The notes beneath the pieces are model-generated. The model saw only the letters and a program-made list of their open reading frames with translations, was not told where the DNA came from and searched no databases. From a bacterium (lineage in GTDB: Bacteria; Planctomycetota; UBA1135; UBA2386), in NCBI GenBank assembly GCA_024743115.1, contig JANSXC010000011.1:1-64000 (forward strand): a stretch of DNA of 64,000 nt. Reading direction: 5' to 3'. Below are positions 17,681 through 25,824 of the stretch, one piece after another. Position 1 is the stretch's first letter, and each line of letters opens with the position of its first letter. The translations under genes were made by a program, and so were the position numbers.

Positions 17681-18118
17681 ATGGTCCTCATCCACGAGAA
17701 GATCACTGCTCTGCTCGAGCAGCGGCGACTCAAGAAGCGGGACCTGGCCAGGGCCTTGGGGGTATCGCCGCAGACTGCAACGGACATTTGCAAAGGTCGC
17801 TCTGCGATCACGTTGCCGCATCTGCGAAATCTGGTGGCCTTCTTCGAAGTGCGAGCTGACTTCTGGCTCGACGACGAACGGCTGCTGCCGGAGCCGACGG
17901 ACCGCGTGGGCGGCATCCGTGCGGCCGAGGCGATCGCCCAAGGTGGCCTGAACCAGGTCTCGGATCCTGACAAGCTGCTACTGCTGCTGCGGAGCTTCGT
18001 ACAACGCCACCGCGACGAGTTCGTGACGGCCAACCCCGATCTCGAACCGGCCGCGCGCCGGTTCCTCGGACTCACCGAGCCCGAGGGGGATGCAGTCGCG
18101 CAGATGGTCGACGCCTGA
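17681..18118 (+). CDS. XRE-family helix-turn-helix DNA-binding protein
   Basis: A 145-aa protein with an N-terminal lambda-repressor-like HTH (about residues 5-60): KRDLARALGVSPQTATDICK is the helix-turn-helix and LPHLRNLVAFFEV follows. The C-terminal 70 residues are helical and unfamiliar. No toxin partner is adjacent, so it is more likely a stand-alone regulator than an antitoxin. The start is 22 bases from the divergent lipoprotein gene, so it may regulate both. A hairpin lies just after its stop. Confidence 0.78.
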   Translation: MVLIHEKITALLEQRRLKKRDLARALGVSPQTATDICKGRSAITLPHLRNLVAFFEVRADFWLDDERLLPEPTDRVGGIRAAEAIAQGGLNQVSDPDKLLLLLRSFVQRHRDEFVTANPDLEPAARRFLGLTEPEGDAVAQMVDA

Positions 18119-18136
18119 TCCGAATGACGTTCGCGT

Positions 18137-18154
18137 GACGCTGGCGACAGCGTC
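18137..18154 (+). terminator. Hairpin downstream of the XRE gene
   Basis: GACGCTG, loop GCGA, CAGCGTC: a perfect 7-bp stem with a GNRA tetraloop, 18 bases after the stop codon at 18118. No T-run follows, so it may be a weak or Rho-assisted terminator. Confidence 0.4.
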
Positions 18155-18207
18155 TCCTTCAACGGGCCGTTGCGATCGACGACCCGGCGGACCAGCATGC
18201 TCATAGC

Positions 18208-19392
18208 ATGACCGCCCACCGTCGAACCGCCCCGTTTCGAGCCGTTCAGCGCTCGCTCTTCCTACCGCTCCTGCTGGCCGCGTGCGCGACGCCGCCCGAA
18301 GACACCGCCGGCAACCATGGTACCGCGCAGGAAGCCAGCTCGGTCATCCCGCCGAAGGACTTCGAGATCCGCGCCGGGCAACCCGTCGAGCCGCTGCCCG
18401 GAGAACGGCGATTCAAGAACATCCGCCAGCTCACCTTCGATGGCGAGAATGCGGAGGCCTACTGGTCCAACGACGGCACCAGGCTGATCCTGCAGCGCAA
18501 GGCCAGTGGCATGCCGGCGGACCAGATCTACGTGCTGGACCTCGCGAGCGGCAAGATGGACCGCGTCAGTACCGGCCGTGGCGCCACGACCTGCAGCTAC
18601 TTCATGCAGGGCGACGATCGCATCATCTACTCGTCGACCCACCATCACGGCGAAGCACCACCGCCGGTCGTCAAGCTTGGACGCGGCGGCTACGTGTGGG
18701 CGGTGCATCGCGAATACGACCTCTTCACCGCCAACGTCGACGGTACGGGGCTGCGTCAAATCACGGATGAGCCGGGCTACGACGCCGAACCGACCGTGTG
18801 TCGCGTTACGGGCGCGATCGTGTTCACGTCGGTTCGTGACAACGATCTCGAGCTCTACATCTGCGAACCGGACGGTAGCGACCCGCGACGTATCACCAAC
18901 CGCCCGGGCTATGACGGCGGGGCGTTCTTCTCGCACAGTGGCAAGAAGCTCGTCTTCCGGTCGGCCTATCCCAAGGACGATGCCACGGCGAACGAGAACA
19001 AGGAGCTGCTGAGCAAGGCGCTGGTCAAGCCGTCGCAGATGGAGATCACGGTCTGCGACCGGGATGGCAGCAACTTCCGCCAGGTGACGAAGAACGGCGC
19101 CGCCAACTTCGCGCCCTACTGGCTGCCCGACGACCGCCACATCATCTTCTCCAGCAACTTCAAGGGCATGGAGCAGATGCGCAAGACCGGCGACCACCGC
19201 GCAGCACGCAACTTCGATCTGTTCATCACGAACGAAGAGGGGACCGAGTTCGAGCAGGTCACCGTCCACCCCGAGTTCGACGGCTTCCCGATGTTCTCGC
19301 CCTGCGGCAAGTACATCGCGTTCGCGAGCAACCGCTACAACAAGAAGCGCGGCGAGACGAACGTGTTCGTCGCCGAGTGGGTCCACGACTGA
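18208..19392 (+). CDS. TolB/PD40-type beta-propeller lipoprotein
   Basis: A 394-aa protein with a lipoprotein signal (LLLAAC, Cys26). The mature part consists of TolB-like PD40 blades: RQLTFDGENAEAYWSNDG, ITDEPGYDAEPTV, ITNRPGYDGGAFFSHSGK, VTKNGAANFAPYWLPDD and VTVHPEFDGFPMFSPCGK. Each follows the pattern of a threonine-rich strand, a PxWSPDG-like turn and an LYV-like strand. Such propellers scaffold protein contacts in the periplasm. It lacks the TolB N-terminal domain and no tol-pal genes are near, so it is not TolB itself. It appears monocistronic. Confidence 0.82.
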   Translation: MTAHRRTAPFRAVQRSLFLPLLLAACATPPEDTAGNHGTAQEASSVIPPKDFEIRAGQPVEPLPGERRFKNIRQLTFDGENAEAYWSNDGTRLILQRKASGMPADQIYVLDLASGKMDRVSTGRGATTCSYFMQGDDRIIYSSTHHHGEAPPPVVKLGRGGYVWAVHREYDLFTANVDGTGLRQITDEPGYDAEPTVCRVTGAIVFTSVRDNDLELYICEPDGSDPRRITNRPGYDGGAFFSHSGKKLVFRSAYPKDDATANENKELLSKALVKPSQMEITVCDRDGSNFRQVTKNGAANFAPYWLPDDRHIIFSSNFKGMEQMRKTGDHRAARNFDLFITNEEGTEFEQVTVHPEFDGFPMFSPCGKYIAFASNRYNKKRGETNVFVAEWVHD

Positions 19393-19476
19393 CCTCCGCC
19401 CCGCGGTTCTGCGGCCAGATACCCGCCCGGCCGACCGGGGCATTGGGAACTCACTGCGTGCGGTACACTCACTGCG

Positions 19477-20211
19477 TTGCACTACCGCGAATACACGCCT
19501 CCTGCCGAACTCCGCAGCCACGTTGACTGCGTGTGGACGTGCCGTCCCGCGGCCAGCGTCGGCCGGCACCGCGTACTGCCGGACGGCTGTATCGACCTGC
19601 TGATCCAGGACGACGGTGCGGCGCGCATCGTCGGCACCATGACCGCCGCGGCGATCGTGGCACCGGACCAACCACTGGTCGCGGTGCGATTCCGGCCGGG
19701 TGGTGCCCGCGCGTTCTTCGGGGCTACGGCGCAGACCTGGACCGACGGCGACGCTGCTCTCGCTTCGCGATGGGAAGACTGGCACGCCGTCGTCGACCAG
19801 GTGTTGATAGCCACGAAGGACGACGCGCGGGCACACCGACTGGGCGAGCTGCTCGCTGCGCGCGCCCCCGGTGCGGTCGCGGTTCCGGCGGCGCTGCGGG
19901 CCGCCTGCGACGCGCTGGCGACCCCGACACCACCCGCGGTCGCGAGCCTCGCCGCTCAGCACGGGGTGAGTCGCCAGTACTTCACCCGCCGGTTCCGCGA
20001 ATACGTCGGGATCGACCCGCAGCGATTCGCTCGCATCATGCGCCTGCAACGCCTGCGCGAGATCTGGCAACACCGCCCCGAGCTCGCGCTCGTCGACAGC
20101 AGCCTGCTCGCGGGTTTCCACGATCAGGCCCACATGAGCCACGACGTGCAGGAGTTGACGGGTACGACACCGCGCCGGCTGCGGCGCAACGGACTGACCG
20201 TGATCGACTGA
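19477..20211 (+). CDS. AraC-family transcriptional regulator
   Basis: A 244-aa regulator. The N-terminal part (YREYTPPAELRSHVDCVWT, then VLPDGCIDLLI and VAVRFRPGGARAFFG) matches the DUF6597 domain often fused to AraC HTH modules. The C-terminal 80 residues carry the two HTH motifs: SLAAQHGVSRQYFTRRFREY and DSSLLAGFHDQAHMSHDVQE, ending GTTPRRLRR. The start is a TTG at 19477. The downstream VOC-family gene is a possible target. Confidence 0.87.
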   Translation: MHYREYTPPAELRSHVDCVWTCRPAASVGRHRVLPDGCIDLLIQDDGAARIVGTMTAAAIVAPDQPLVAVRFRPGGARAFFGATAQTWTDGDAALASRWEDWHAVVDQVLIATKDDARAHRLGELLAARAPGAVAVPAALRAACDALATPTPPAVASLAAQHGVSRQYFTRRFREYVGIDPQRFARIMRLQRLREIWQHRPELALVDSSLLAGFHDQAHMSHDVQELTGTTPRRLRRNGLTVID

Positions 20212-20226
20212 GCCATTCCACTGGCG

Positions 20227-20242
20227 CGGCGCTCCAGCGCCG
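20227..20242 (+). terminator. Hairpin downstream of the AraC-family gene
   Basis: CGGCGC, loop TCCA, GCGCCG: a 6-bp GC stem 16 bases after the stop at 20211. No T-run follows. A second perfect 6-bp hairpin, CCGTTC-CTACAA-GAACGG, lies at 20258-20275 between this and the VOC gene and could be an operator or part of the 5' leader. Confidence 0.35.
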
Positions 20243-20302
20243 AGCGCCGGTGAGTTTCCGTTCCTACAAGAACGGCTGCCGGCGACGCGGCATGCTGGCG
20301 TC

Positions 20303-20752
20303 ATGTTTCGCTGGCTCCTCCCACTCGCAATGACTGCCTGCACCATGCCCGACCAGAATCTCGCGCGCCGCGCCACGGCGGTCCTCGTCGTCGATCGCAT
20401 CGAACCGTCCCTCGCATTCTGGACGGACGGCCTCGGCTTCACCATCACGGCCCAGGTCCCGGACGGTGACCATCTCGGCTTCGCGATGTTCGAGCAGGGC
20501 GAGGTGCAGATCATGCTCCAGACCCGCGGTAGCGTCGCCGCGGACCTGCCGCCACTGGCCGATCGGCTGGGCCAGACCTGCATCTTCCTGGAAGTACACG
20601 ACGTCGATGCGGTCGCGGCACGGGTCCCCGAAGCCCCGGTACTCATGCCGCGGCGCGAGACGTTTTATGGCATGGCGGAGATCGTCGTCGAAACGCCCGG
20701 CGGCCACGTCGTGACGCTCGCGCAACAGCTCGCACCCGCCGCCGGGAACTGA
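20303..20752 (+). CDS. Glyoxalase/VOC superfamily protein
   Basis: A 149-aa vicinal-oxygen-chelate fold protein. The two beta-alpha-beta-beta-beta halves are visible: AVLVVDRIEPSLAFWTDGLGF with LGFAMFEQGEVQIML, then TCIFLEVHDVDAVAARV with FYGMAEIVVETPGGHVVTLAQ. The terminal Glu and the middle His/Glu positions fit a metal site, but the substrate cannot be told. The first 14 residues (MFRWLLPLAMTACT) might be a short lipoprotein signal; otherwise translation starts at the ATG at 20345. It follows an AraC-type regulator. Confidence 0.78.
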   Translation: MFRWLLPLAMTACTMPDQNLARRATAVLVVDRIEPSLAFWTDGLGFTITAQVPDGDHLGFAMFEQGEVQIMLQTRGSVAADLPPLADRLGQTCIFLEVHDVDAVAARVPEAPVLMPRRETFYGMAEIVVETPGGHVVTLAQQLAPAAGN

Positions 20753-20859
20753 GCAGCCGAGAACCGGGAACGGGCGCGGATCGCCGCCCCGCCGACGTCT
20801 TGCCGGCATCTTGAATGGCCGTTCGCCACGGTTTCACGGCCGAGCGCTGTCGTGTCGCC

Positions 20860-21132
20860 ATGGATGATTCCGACGGTTTCGCGCCAGCCTGCCCCGCCGC
20901 CGACATCGCTGCGCGCATCGCAATGGACGTGCGCCACGCGGTCGCCGCACTTCGGGCCGCCGAACGTGATCTCGCAGCTCACGCCACCTTCGCCGCCCAT
21001 GTCAACGCGGGCAATCGGCGCCGCGAACTCGATGGCCTGCGCGAGTTCGCGACCGGTCTCGGACTGCCAACCGAACTCGACTCGACGCCACCAACCCTCG
21101 ACGACCCGACCGATCATGTCCACATCGCCTGA
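20860..21132 (+). CDS. Small helical protein, unknown function
   Basis: A 90-aa acidic, Ala-rich protein predicted to be mostly helical (AARIAMDVRHAVAALRAAERDLAAH). I do not recognise a family. An upstream ATG at 20815 adds 15 residues. The last 17 bases overlap the next small gene, suggesting coupled translation of two helical partners. The evidence is coding-like codon use and the coupled arrangement only. Confidence 0.5.
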   Translation: MDDSDGFAPACPAADIAARIAMDVRHAVAALRAAERDLAAHATFAAHVNAGNRRRELDGLREFATGLGLPTELDSTPPTLDDPTDHVHIA

Positions 21133-21427
21133 TCAGACCCGCCGACATCTCACCGAACTCGAAGCACAGTACCGCGCCGAAGAGCTCGCCATGTCCCGCC
21201 TGTTGACCAGGGTTCGCGAAGAACTGGAATACTGCCAGCGCGAGCGTCGGCGCTCCCTGCTCTGGGGCCCCGAACTCGACGTCGAGAACGATCGCGAGTG
21301 CGCGCGACTCGAGACGGAGTACGACCAGCTCGCTATGGAGGTCGCACACGTGCGCCTCGCGGTGCTCGGGTTGCGCGACGAGATCGCGGGGCTGGAACGC
21401 CACGGCCGTCGGCTCGCGTCGGCCTGA
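21116..21427 (+). CDS. Small coiled-coil protein, unknown function
   Basis: A 103-aa, highly charged protein. Heptad-like stretches (HLTELEAQYRAEELAMSRLL, then ARLETEYDQLAMEVAHV) predict a two-segment coiled coil separated by a short LLWGPELD linker. The ATG at 21116 overlaps the previous gene by 17 bases. The frame is open upstream to 20852, but that part is out-of-frame shadow of the preceding gene. No family recognised. Confidence 0.5.
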   Translation: MSTSPDQTRRHLTELEAQYRAEELAMSRLLTRVREELEYCQRERRRSLLWGPELDVENDRECARLETEYDQLAMEVAHVRLAVLGLRDEIAGLERHGRRLASA

Positions 21428-21457
21428 TAGCCAGATCGCGAATCCAGCGGCTCGAGG

Positions 21458-23203
21458 CTAATCGACCTCGAGATTGACGAGCACCTTCTGCACGTCGAGC
21501 GTGCGTGGCGCCTCGAGGATGCGCGCGGCGATGCGGCGACATTCGTCGACCGTGTAACGCGACAGTACTCGGAGTGCGCCACGCAGGCGCACCGGTGCGA
21601 TGGAGAAGCTGCGATAGCCCGCGCCGACGTAGAACGGCAGGCGCACGGGATCGGCGGCACTCTCACCGAAGAGCAGCAGCGGCTTCTCGAGTTGCGAGGC
21701 CTGCTTGGCCATCCGGTGCACGATCTCGAACACCGAGGGGTGCACCATCTGGTGGTACTCACGAACGGCCGCATTGTCGCGGTCGGCGGCGAGCAGATGC
21801 GCCTGCAGATCGTCGATCGCGACGACCGCGAAATCGCTCTCGTTGAGCAGCGCACGGATCGACATCGCAGCGGCCGGCACCTCGATGATCGGCGCGATCT
21901 GGATCGACGTCGCACACTCGACTCCGGCCTTGTTGAGCGCGAGTCGTTCCTCGATCACACCCGCCTTGACGCGCTGCAGCTCCGGCACGCCCGTAACGAA
22001 CGGCACCAGAATCGCGACCTCGTCCGCACCGATCGCGGCCCGCAGGATCGCGCGGATCTGCATCCGCAGAACCTCCTGGTTCGACAGCAGACCGCGCACG
22101 CCTCGGCGCCCGAGAGCAGGATTGCGTTCCTGCGGACTCTCCCGCCCAGCACGCTGATCGAGCGTCGCCGCAGCCACGTCGAGCAGTCGAAACGACACCG
22201 CCCCCATCTGCTTCGAATCGCCACCGCGCTGCGATTCCACGATCTTGCGATAGCTCGCCACCAGATCGTCCTCGTCCGGCTGCTCGCTCGCGACGAGGAA
22301 CTGCAGCTCCGTGCGGAACAGCCCGACGCCGGCCATGCCGAACGTGCGCACGAGTTCGGCCTCACCGAGACTGCCACACGCGCCGAGCATGCGGATTGCC
22401 GTGCCGTCGCGCATCGTGTGGGCCGCCTCCGCTGGCGCCTGCGCCTCCGCGCGTGTCGACTGCCAGCGCTCGGCCGCGGTCGTGGCCTGCGCCACCGCGC
22501 GATCGTCCGGCTGGACGACGAGCTCCCCCGCGGTCGCATCGAGCACGACGACGTCCCCGTCGCGCAGGAGCGCGGGCAGGTTGGCGATGCCCGTGACCGT
22601 CGGGATACCCATGCTGCGCGCCAGGATCGCCGCGTGCGAACTCATGCCACCTTCTTCGGCAACGATGCCTTCGACGTGCTCGTTGTCGAGGTTGAACATG
22701 TCGGCCGTGGTCAGGCGGCGCGCCGCGAGCACATAGGGTCCCGCCGGCCCCGCGCTGCTCGCGAGTTCTTCGCTCGCGAGGTTGCGCAACAGCCGCGTCG
22801 CCACGTCGCGCAGGTCGCTCGCGCGGCGCCGGAGCATGTCGTTTTCGACGAGTTGGAAGATGCGATCGTACTTGTCGAACACCAGCTGCACGGCCTCGCG
22901 AACCGGCAACCGTTCTTCCATCACCTGGTTCTCGATCTCGCTGACGAAGATCGAGTCCGCGAGATACGCGAGGTGCGCATCGAAGATCCGCAGCTCGGCT
23001 TCGCCCAGCGTGTCGCTCTGCTTCTGCTTGATCTCCTCGACCTGCTCACGACTGCGCTGGAGCGACTCGCGCAACCGGTTGAGCTGAGCTTCGATCTCGT
23101 CGCTCGCGAGTCGCCGCCCGGTATCCGCGGCCGCGAACCCACGCAGGAACACCGGCCCGACGCAGATGCCGGGCGCCACCGATTCACCGCGGACGCGATT
23201 CAT
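21458..23203 (-). CDS. Divergent PTS enzyme I (phosphoenolpyruvate-protein phosphotransferase homolog)
   Basis: A 581-aa enzyme I-family protein with the N-terminal HPr-binding helices, the phosphohistidine swivel domain (GGMSSHAA, His190) and the C-terminal PEP-binding barrel. Several barrel residues are kept: Arg297 (FRTEL), Arg339, Arg370 (ALGRRGVR) and Glu441 (IIEVPAA). The general-acid Cys of the usual CGE motif is Phe512 (LFGESAADP), the Asn of the GTNDL motif is Asp464 (AIDDL), and the usual GGDK block is AAAT. Canonical PEP-dependent autophosphorylation is therefore doubtful. No HPr or EII gene is adjacent. It may serve a regulatory (nitrogen-PTS-like) role. Confidence 0.82.
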   Translation of the reverse strand: MNRVRGESVAPGICVGPVFLRGFAAADTGRRLASDEIEAQLNRLRESLQRSREQVEEIKQKQSDTLGEAELRIFDAHLAYLADSIFVSEIENQVMEERLPVREAVQLVFDKYDRIFQLVENDMLRRRASDLRDVATRLLRNLASEELASSAGPAGPYVLAARRLTTADMFNLDNEHVEGIVAEEGGMSSHAAILARSMGIPTVTGIANLPALLRDGDVVVLDATAGELVVQPDDRAVAQATTAAERWQSTRAEAQAPAEAAHTMRDGTAIRMLGACGSLGEAELVRTFGMAGVGLFRTELQFLVASEQPDEDDLVASYRKIVESQRGGDSKQMGAVSFRLLDVAAATLDQRAGRESPQERNPALGRRGVRGLLSNQEVLRMQIRAILRAAIGADEVAILVPFVTGVPELQRVKAGVIEERLALNKAGVECATSIQIAPIIEVPAAAMSIRALLNESDFAVVAIDDLQAHLLAADRDNAAVREYHQMVHPSVFEIVHRMAKQASQLEKPLLLFGESAADPVRLPFYVGAGYRSFSIAPVRLRGALRVLSRYTVDECRRIAARILEAPRTLDVQKVLVNLEVD

Positions 23204-23420
23204 GGCCGAGACACCCGCTGGGATTCGGGCGCGGAGAACGAGAGGACAGGAAAAACGGAGGCTGACATCGTGCTGCTGGGAATCGCCGACAGCACGGCCA
23301 GGACAGCGAGCCTGGCCGCCGCCGTCGGTCCACGGCGAGGGGCGAAAGGTAGCGCCTGCGGCGGCGCTCGGGTAGACATTGCATATGGCGGGGCCGGTTC
23401 CCGCGACCCTTGCTGACCCG

Positions 23421-24278
23421 ATGGGAATTCATCCGACCGCGATCGTCGCACCGTCCGCCGACCTCGGCGAAGACGTCGATATCGGCCCGTACTGCGTGGT
23501 CGGAGGCCGGGTCCGTCTCGGCGACCGGGTCCGACTCGAGTCGCACGTGGTCGTCGACGGCGACACCTGGGTCGGCAACGACAGCGAGATCTTCCCGTTC
23601 GCGACCATTGGTTGCCAGCCACAGGACAAGAAGCTCAAGGGCGACGAGCCGGGCGGTCGGCTGCGGATCGGCGAGCACAATCGCATCCGCGAGAGCGTGA
23701 CGATTCACGGCGGCACGGCGTATGGCAGCGGCGAGACGCGCATCGGCGACTACAACATGCTGCTCGTCGGCGCGCACATCGGCCACGACGCGACGGTCGG
23801 CAGCCACGTGGTCTTCACGAACGGCGCGATGGCCGCGGGGCACACCGTGATCGGTGACCGCGCGATCCTCGGCGCGATGGTCGGCATCCATCAGTTCGCC
23901 CGCATCGGACGGCTCGCGATGATCGGTGCCGGCGCGATGGTCTCCCATGACGCACCGCCTTTCGCTACGATCCAGGGCGACCGCGCCAAGCTCGTCGCCG
24001 TCAACCTGATCGGCATGGATCGCAACGGTTTCGACGTCGAGCAGAAGGCGATCGTGAAGCGGGTATTCCGGCTGCTGTTCTGGCGATCCGGACCACTGCA
24101 CGACCGCCTCGAAGCCGTGCGCGACAACCCGCTCCATCGTGATCCCCTCGCGCGCGAAATCGTCGACTTCGTCGCTTCGAGCAAGCGCGGCGTGTGCAGT
24201 CCGCGCTCCGGACGCCTCTCACCGCATGCGAGTGCCCGCCAGAAGGATCTCGAGAGCGGCGATGCAACGATGGCTTGA
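23421..24278 (+). CDS. lpxA: Acyl-ACP--UDP-N-acetylglucosamine O-acyltransferase LpxA
   Basis: First step of lipid A synthesis: moves a 3-hydroxyacyl chain from ACP to UDP-GlcNAc in the cytoplasm. The protein (285 aa from this ATG) begins IHPTAIVAPSADLGEDVDIG and is a left-handed beta-helix of hexapeptide repeats. The catalytic His is in LLVGAHIGHDATVG, matching the AHIAHD of E. coli LpxA. QFARIGRLAMIGAGAMVSHD and IQGDRAKLVAVNLIGMDRNGF are family blocks before the C-terminal helices. Starts at 23379 or 23385 are possible. The last 17 bases overlap the next gene. Presence of lpxA supports an LPS-bearing outer membrane. Confidence 0.92.
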   Translation: MGIHPTAIVAPSADLGEDVDIGPYCVVGGRVRLGDRVRLESHVVVDGDTWVGNDSEIFPFATIGCQPQDKKLKGDEPGGRLRIGEHNRIRESVTIHGGTAYGSGETRIGDYNMLLVGAHIGHDATVGSHVVFTNGAMAAGHTVIGDRAILGAMVGIHQFARIGRLAMIGAGAMVSHDAPPFATIQGDRAKLVAVNLIGMDRNGFDVEQKAIVKRVFRLLFWRSGPLHDRLEAVRDNPLHRDPLAREIVDFVASSKRGVCSPRSGRLSPHASARQKDLESGDATMA

Positions 24279-25824
24279 TGCGTTCGGCGCCGCGCTCTGC
24301 AGCGCCCTGATCGCCATCGCAGTCGCCACACCCGTCGGCGCGCAAGCCGGCGCAATGGCGACGCCGAAGAGTCCGAAGGCTGCGGCGAAGCAGTCGAAGA
24401 ACGCAAACGGCCAAGGCAAGAAGAGCGGCCAGACCAAGAAGGGCAACCAGGACAAGCCGCGGCGGCCCCGCCAGCCAGCGGATGCCGTGCGGCGATTCCG
24501 CACCCCGGACGGCAGCCGGTTCGTGCTCGTGCCGACCCCCGGTGTGCCGCAGGTGCAGTGGGCCATCGCATCGATCGCGGACGCGGCAACCGACCCGCCG
24601 GCCATGCGCGGACTCGCGGCAGCCGTTCAGCAGGCGTCCCTCGGCGGCACGTGGGAGATCGGCAGCGCCGACCGGGCTCGCGAGCGCGAGGCGCTCACGA
24701 AGCTCGCTGCGACACAGAACGCACTGCTCGAGAAACCGGGTGATCCGACCCTGATGCAGGAACTCCAGGCCGCCGAGGCGCTCGCCGCCCGGCTCGGGGA
24801 TCCGCGCATCTTCGACCGCGTGCTCGCGGCGGCACCCGCCCACGCGCCGGAAGTGCGGGTCGATGACGTCGTGGCGATCTTTCAGCTGACGACGATCCCA
24901 TCGGCGATCGGCGAGGTCGGTGCGCTGCTCGTGCAGCGTCGCGAACGCCAGGTGCTTCGCAACCTGCCGCAGCATTGGTTCGCGGAGACGCGCACGCGTC
25001 AGGCGCGCTACGCCGCGAACCCGCTGGCCCCCGCCTATGCCGAATTGCTGGCACTCGCGATGCCGCGGAGCCCCGAGGCCGACGCCGCCGGTCCACCCGG
25101 GCGGGCGATCCCGCGCCGCGAACAGGCGATGGCGGTGTGGCATGCAACCCAACACCCGTCGCGCACCGTTCACGTGCTCCTCGGCGGCTTCGACGCTGAC
25201 GCGGTGAAGGCCATCCTCGATACCACGTTCCGCAGCACGGCGTTGCCCACGCCACCGACCGTCGCACGCGAGCGTCCGCGCGCGTTCACGGCGAGTCGCC
25301 GTTCGGTCGTCCCGGGAACGGGGCGCCGGGCCGTCCTCCTGGCGTGGCCACTCGCAAAGGTCAAGAACCCCCTCGAACTGAGTAACGCAACGCGCTGGCT
25401 GACCGGCGGTTCGCCAAGCCGCCTGACCCGCGAGCTACGTCGCAAGGGGCGGGCCAAGGCTGTCGCTCGTGCGCGCGCACCTTGGCCCGAGGCCGTCGGC
25501 GGCCGGTCGCTGTTCGTGCTCGAGGTCGAGGATCCGAGCGGCACCGACGGGCTCGCGGATCTGGTCACGAACCTCTGTCGCTCACTCACCGCGAAAGCGC
25601 CGCCACAGGGTCAGCTTGCCCAGGCCCTGCGGCAGGTGCGATCGAACTGGAGTCTCGTGACCGGCGACCCGCGATGGCATGCCCGTGATATCGCTCGCCA
25701 CGTGCTGCTGTGGCCTGGGCAACCTCTTCCGAAGACCCCGCAAACGGCGGCCCCGGGTGCTGTCCACCGGTTGCTGAAGGCAACCTTTCGCCCGCACCCT
25801 GTCGTCGTGGAAACGCGACCATGA
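24262..25824 (+). CDS. Peptidase M16-like exported protein without zinc motif
   Basis: A 520-aa protein with a signal peptide (ALCSALIAIAVATPVGAQA) and a Lys/Gln-rich linker, then a region resembling M16 (pitrilysin) domains: FRTPDGSRFVLVPTPGVPQVQWAIAS and, near the C-terminus, TGGSPSRLTRELRRKGRA, the usual SRLFxxLREK block. The zinc motif HxxEH is absent, so it is not a peptidase by itself. It starts at the ATG at 24262 after GAAGGATC and overlaps lpxA by 17 bases and the next M16-like gene by 4. The pair probably forms a heterodimer in the periplasm. Confidence 0.7.
   Translation: MQRWLDAFGAALCSALIAIAVATPVGAQAGAMATPKSPKAAAKQSKNANGQGKKSGQTKKGNQDKPRRPRQPADAVRRFRTPDGSRFVLVPTPGVPQVQWAIASIADAATDPPAMRGLAAAVQQASLGGTWEIGSADRAREREALTKLAATQNALLEKPGDPTLMQELQAAEALAARLGDPRIFDRVLAAAPAHAPEVRVDDVVAIFQLTTIPSAIGEVGALLVQRRERQVLRNLPQHWFAETRTRQARYAANPLAPAYAELLALAMPRSPEADAAGPPGRAIPRREQAMAVWHATQHPSRTVHVLLGGFDADAVKAILDTTFRSTALPTPPTVARERPRAFTASRRSVVPGTGRRAVLLAWPLAKVKNPLELSNATRWLTGGSPSRLTRELRRKGRAKAVARARAPWPEAVGGRSLFVLEVEDPSGTDGLADLVTNLCRSLTAKAPPQGQLAQALRQVRSNWSLVTGDPRWHARDIARHVLLWPGQPLPKTPQTAAPGAVHRLLKATFRPHPVVVETRP

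Noticed and set aside
18262..20646. Open frame of 794 codons on the minus strand
   Set aside because: It runs antisense across three plus-strand genes (propeller, AraC, VOC) with convincing motifs.
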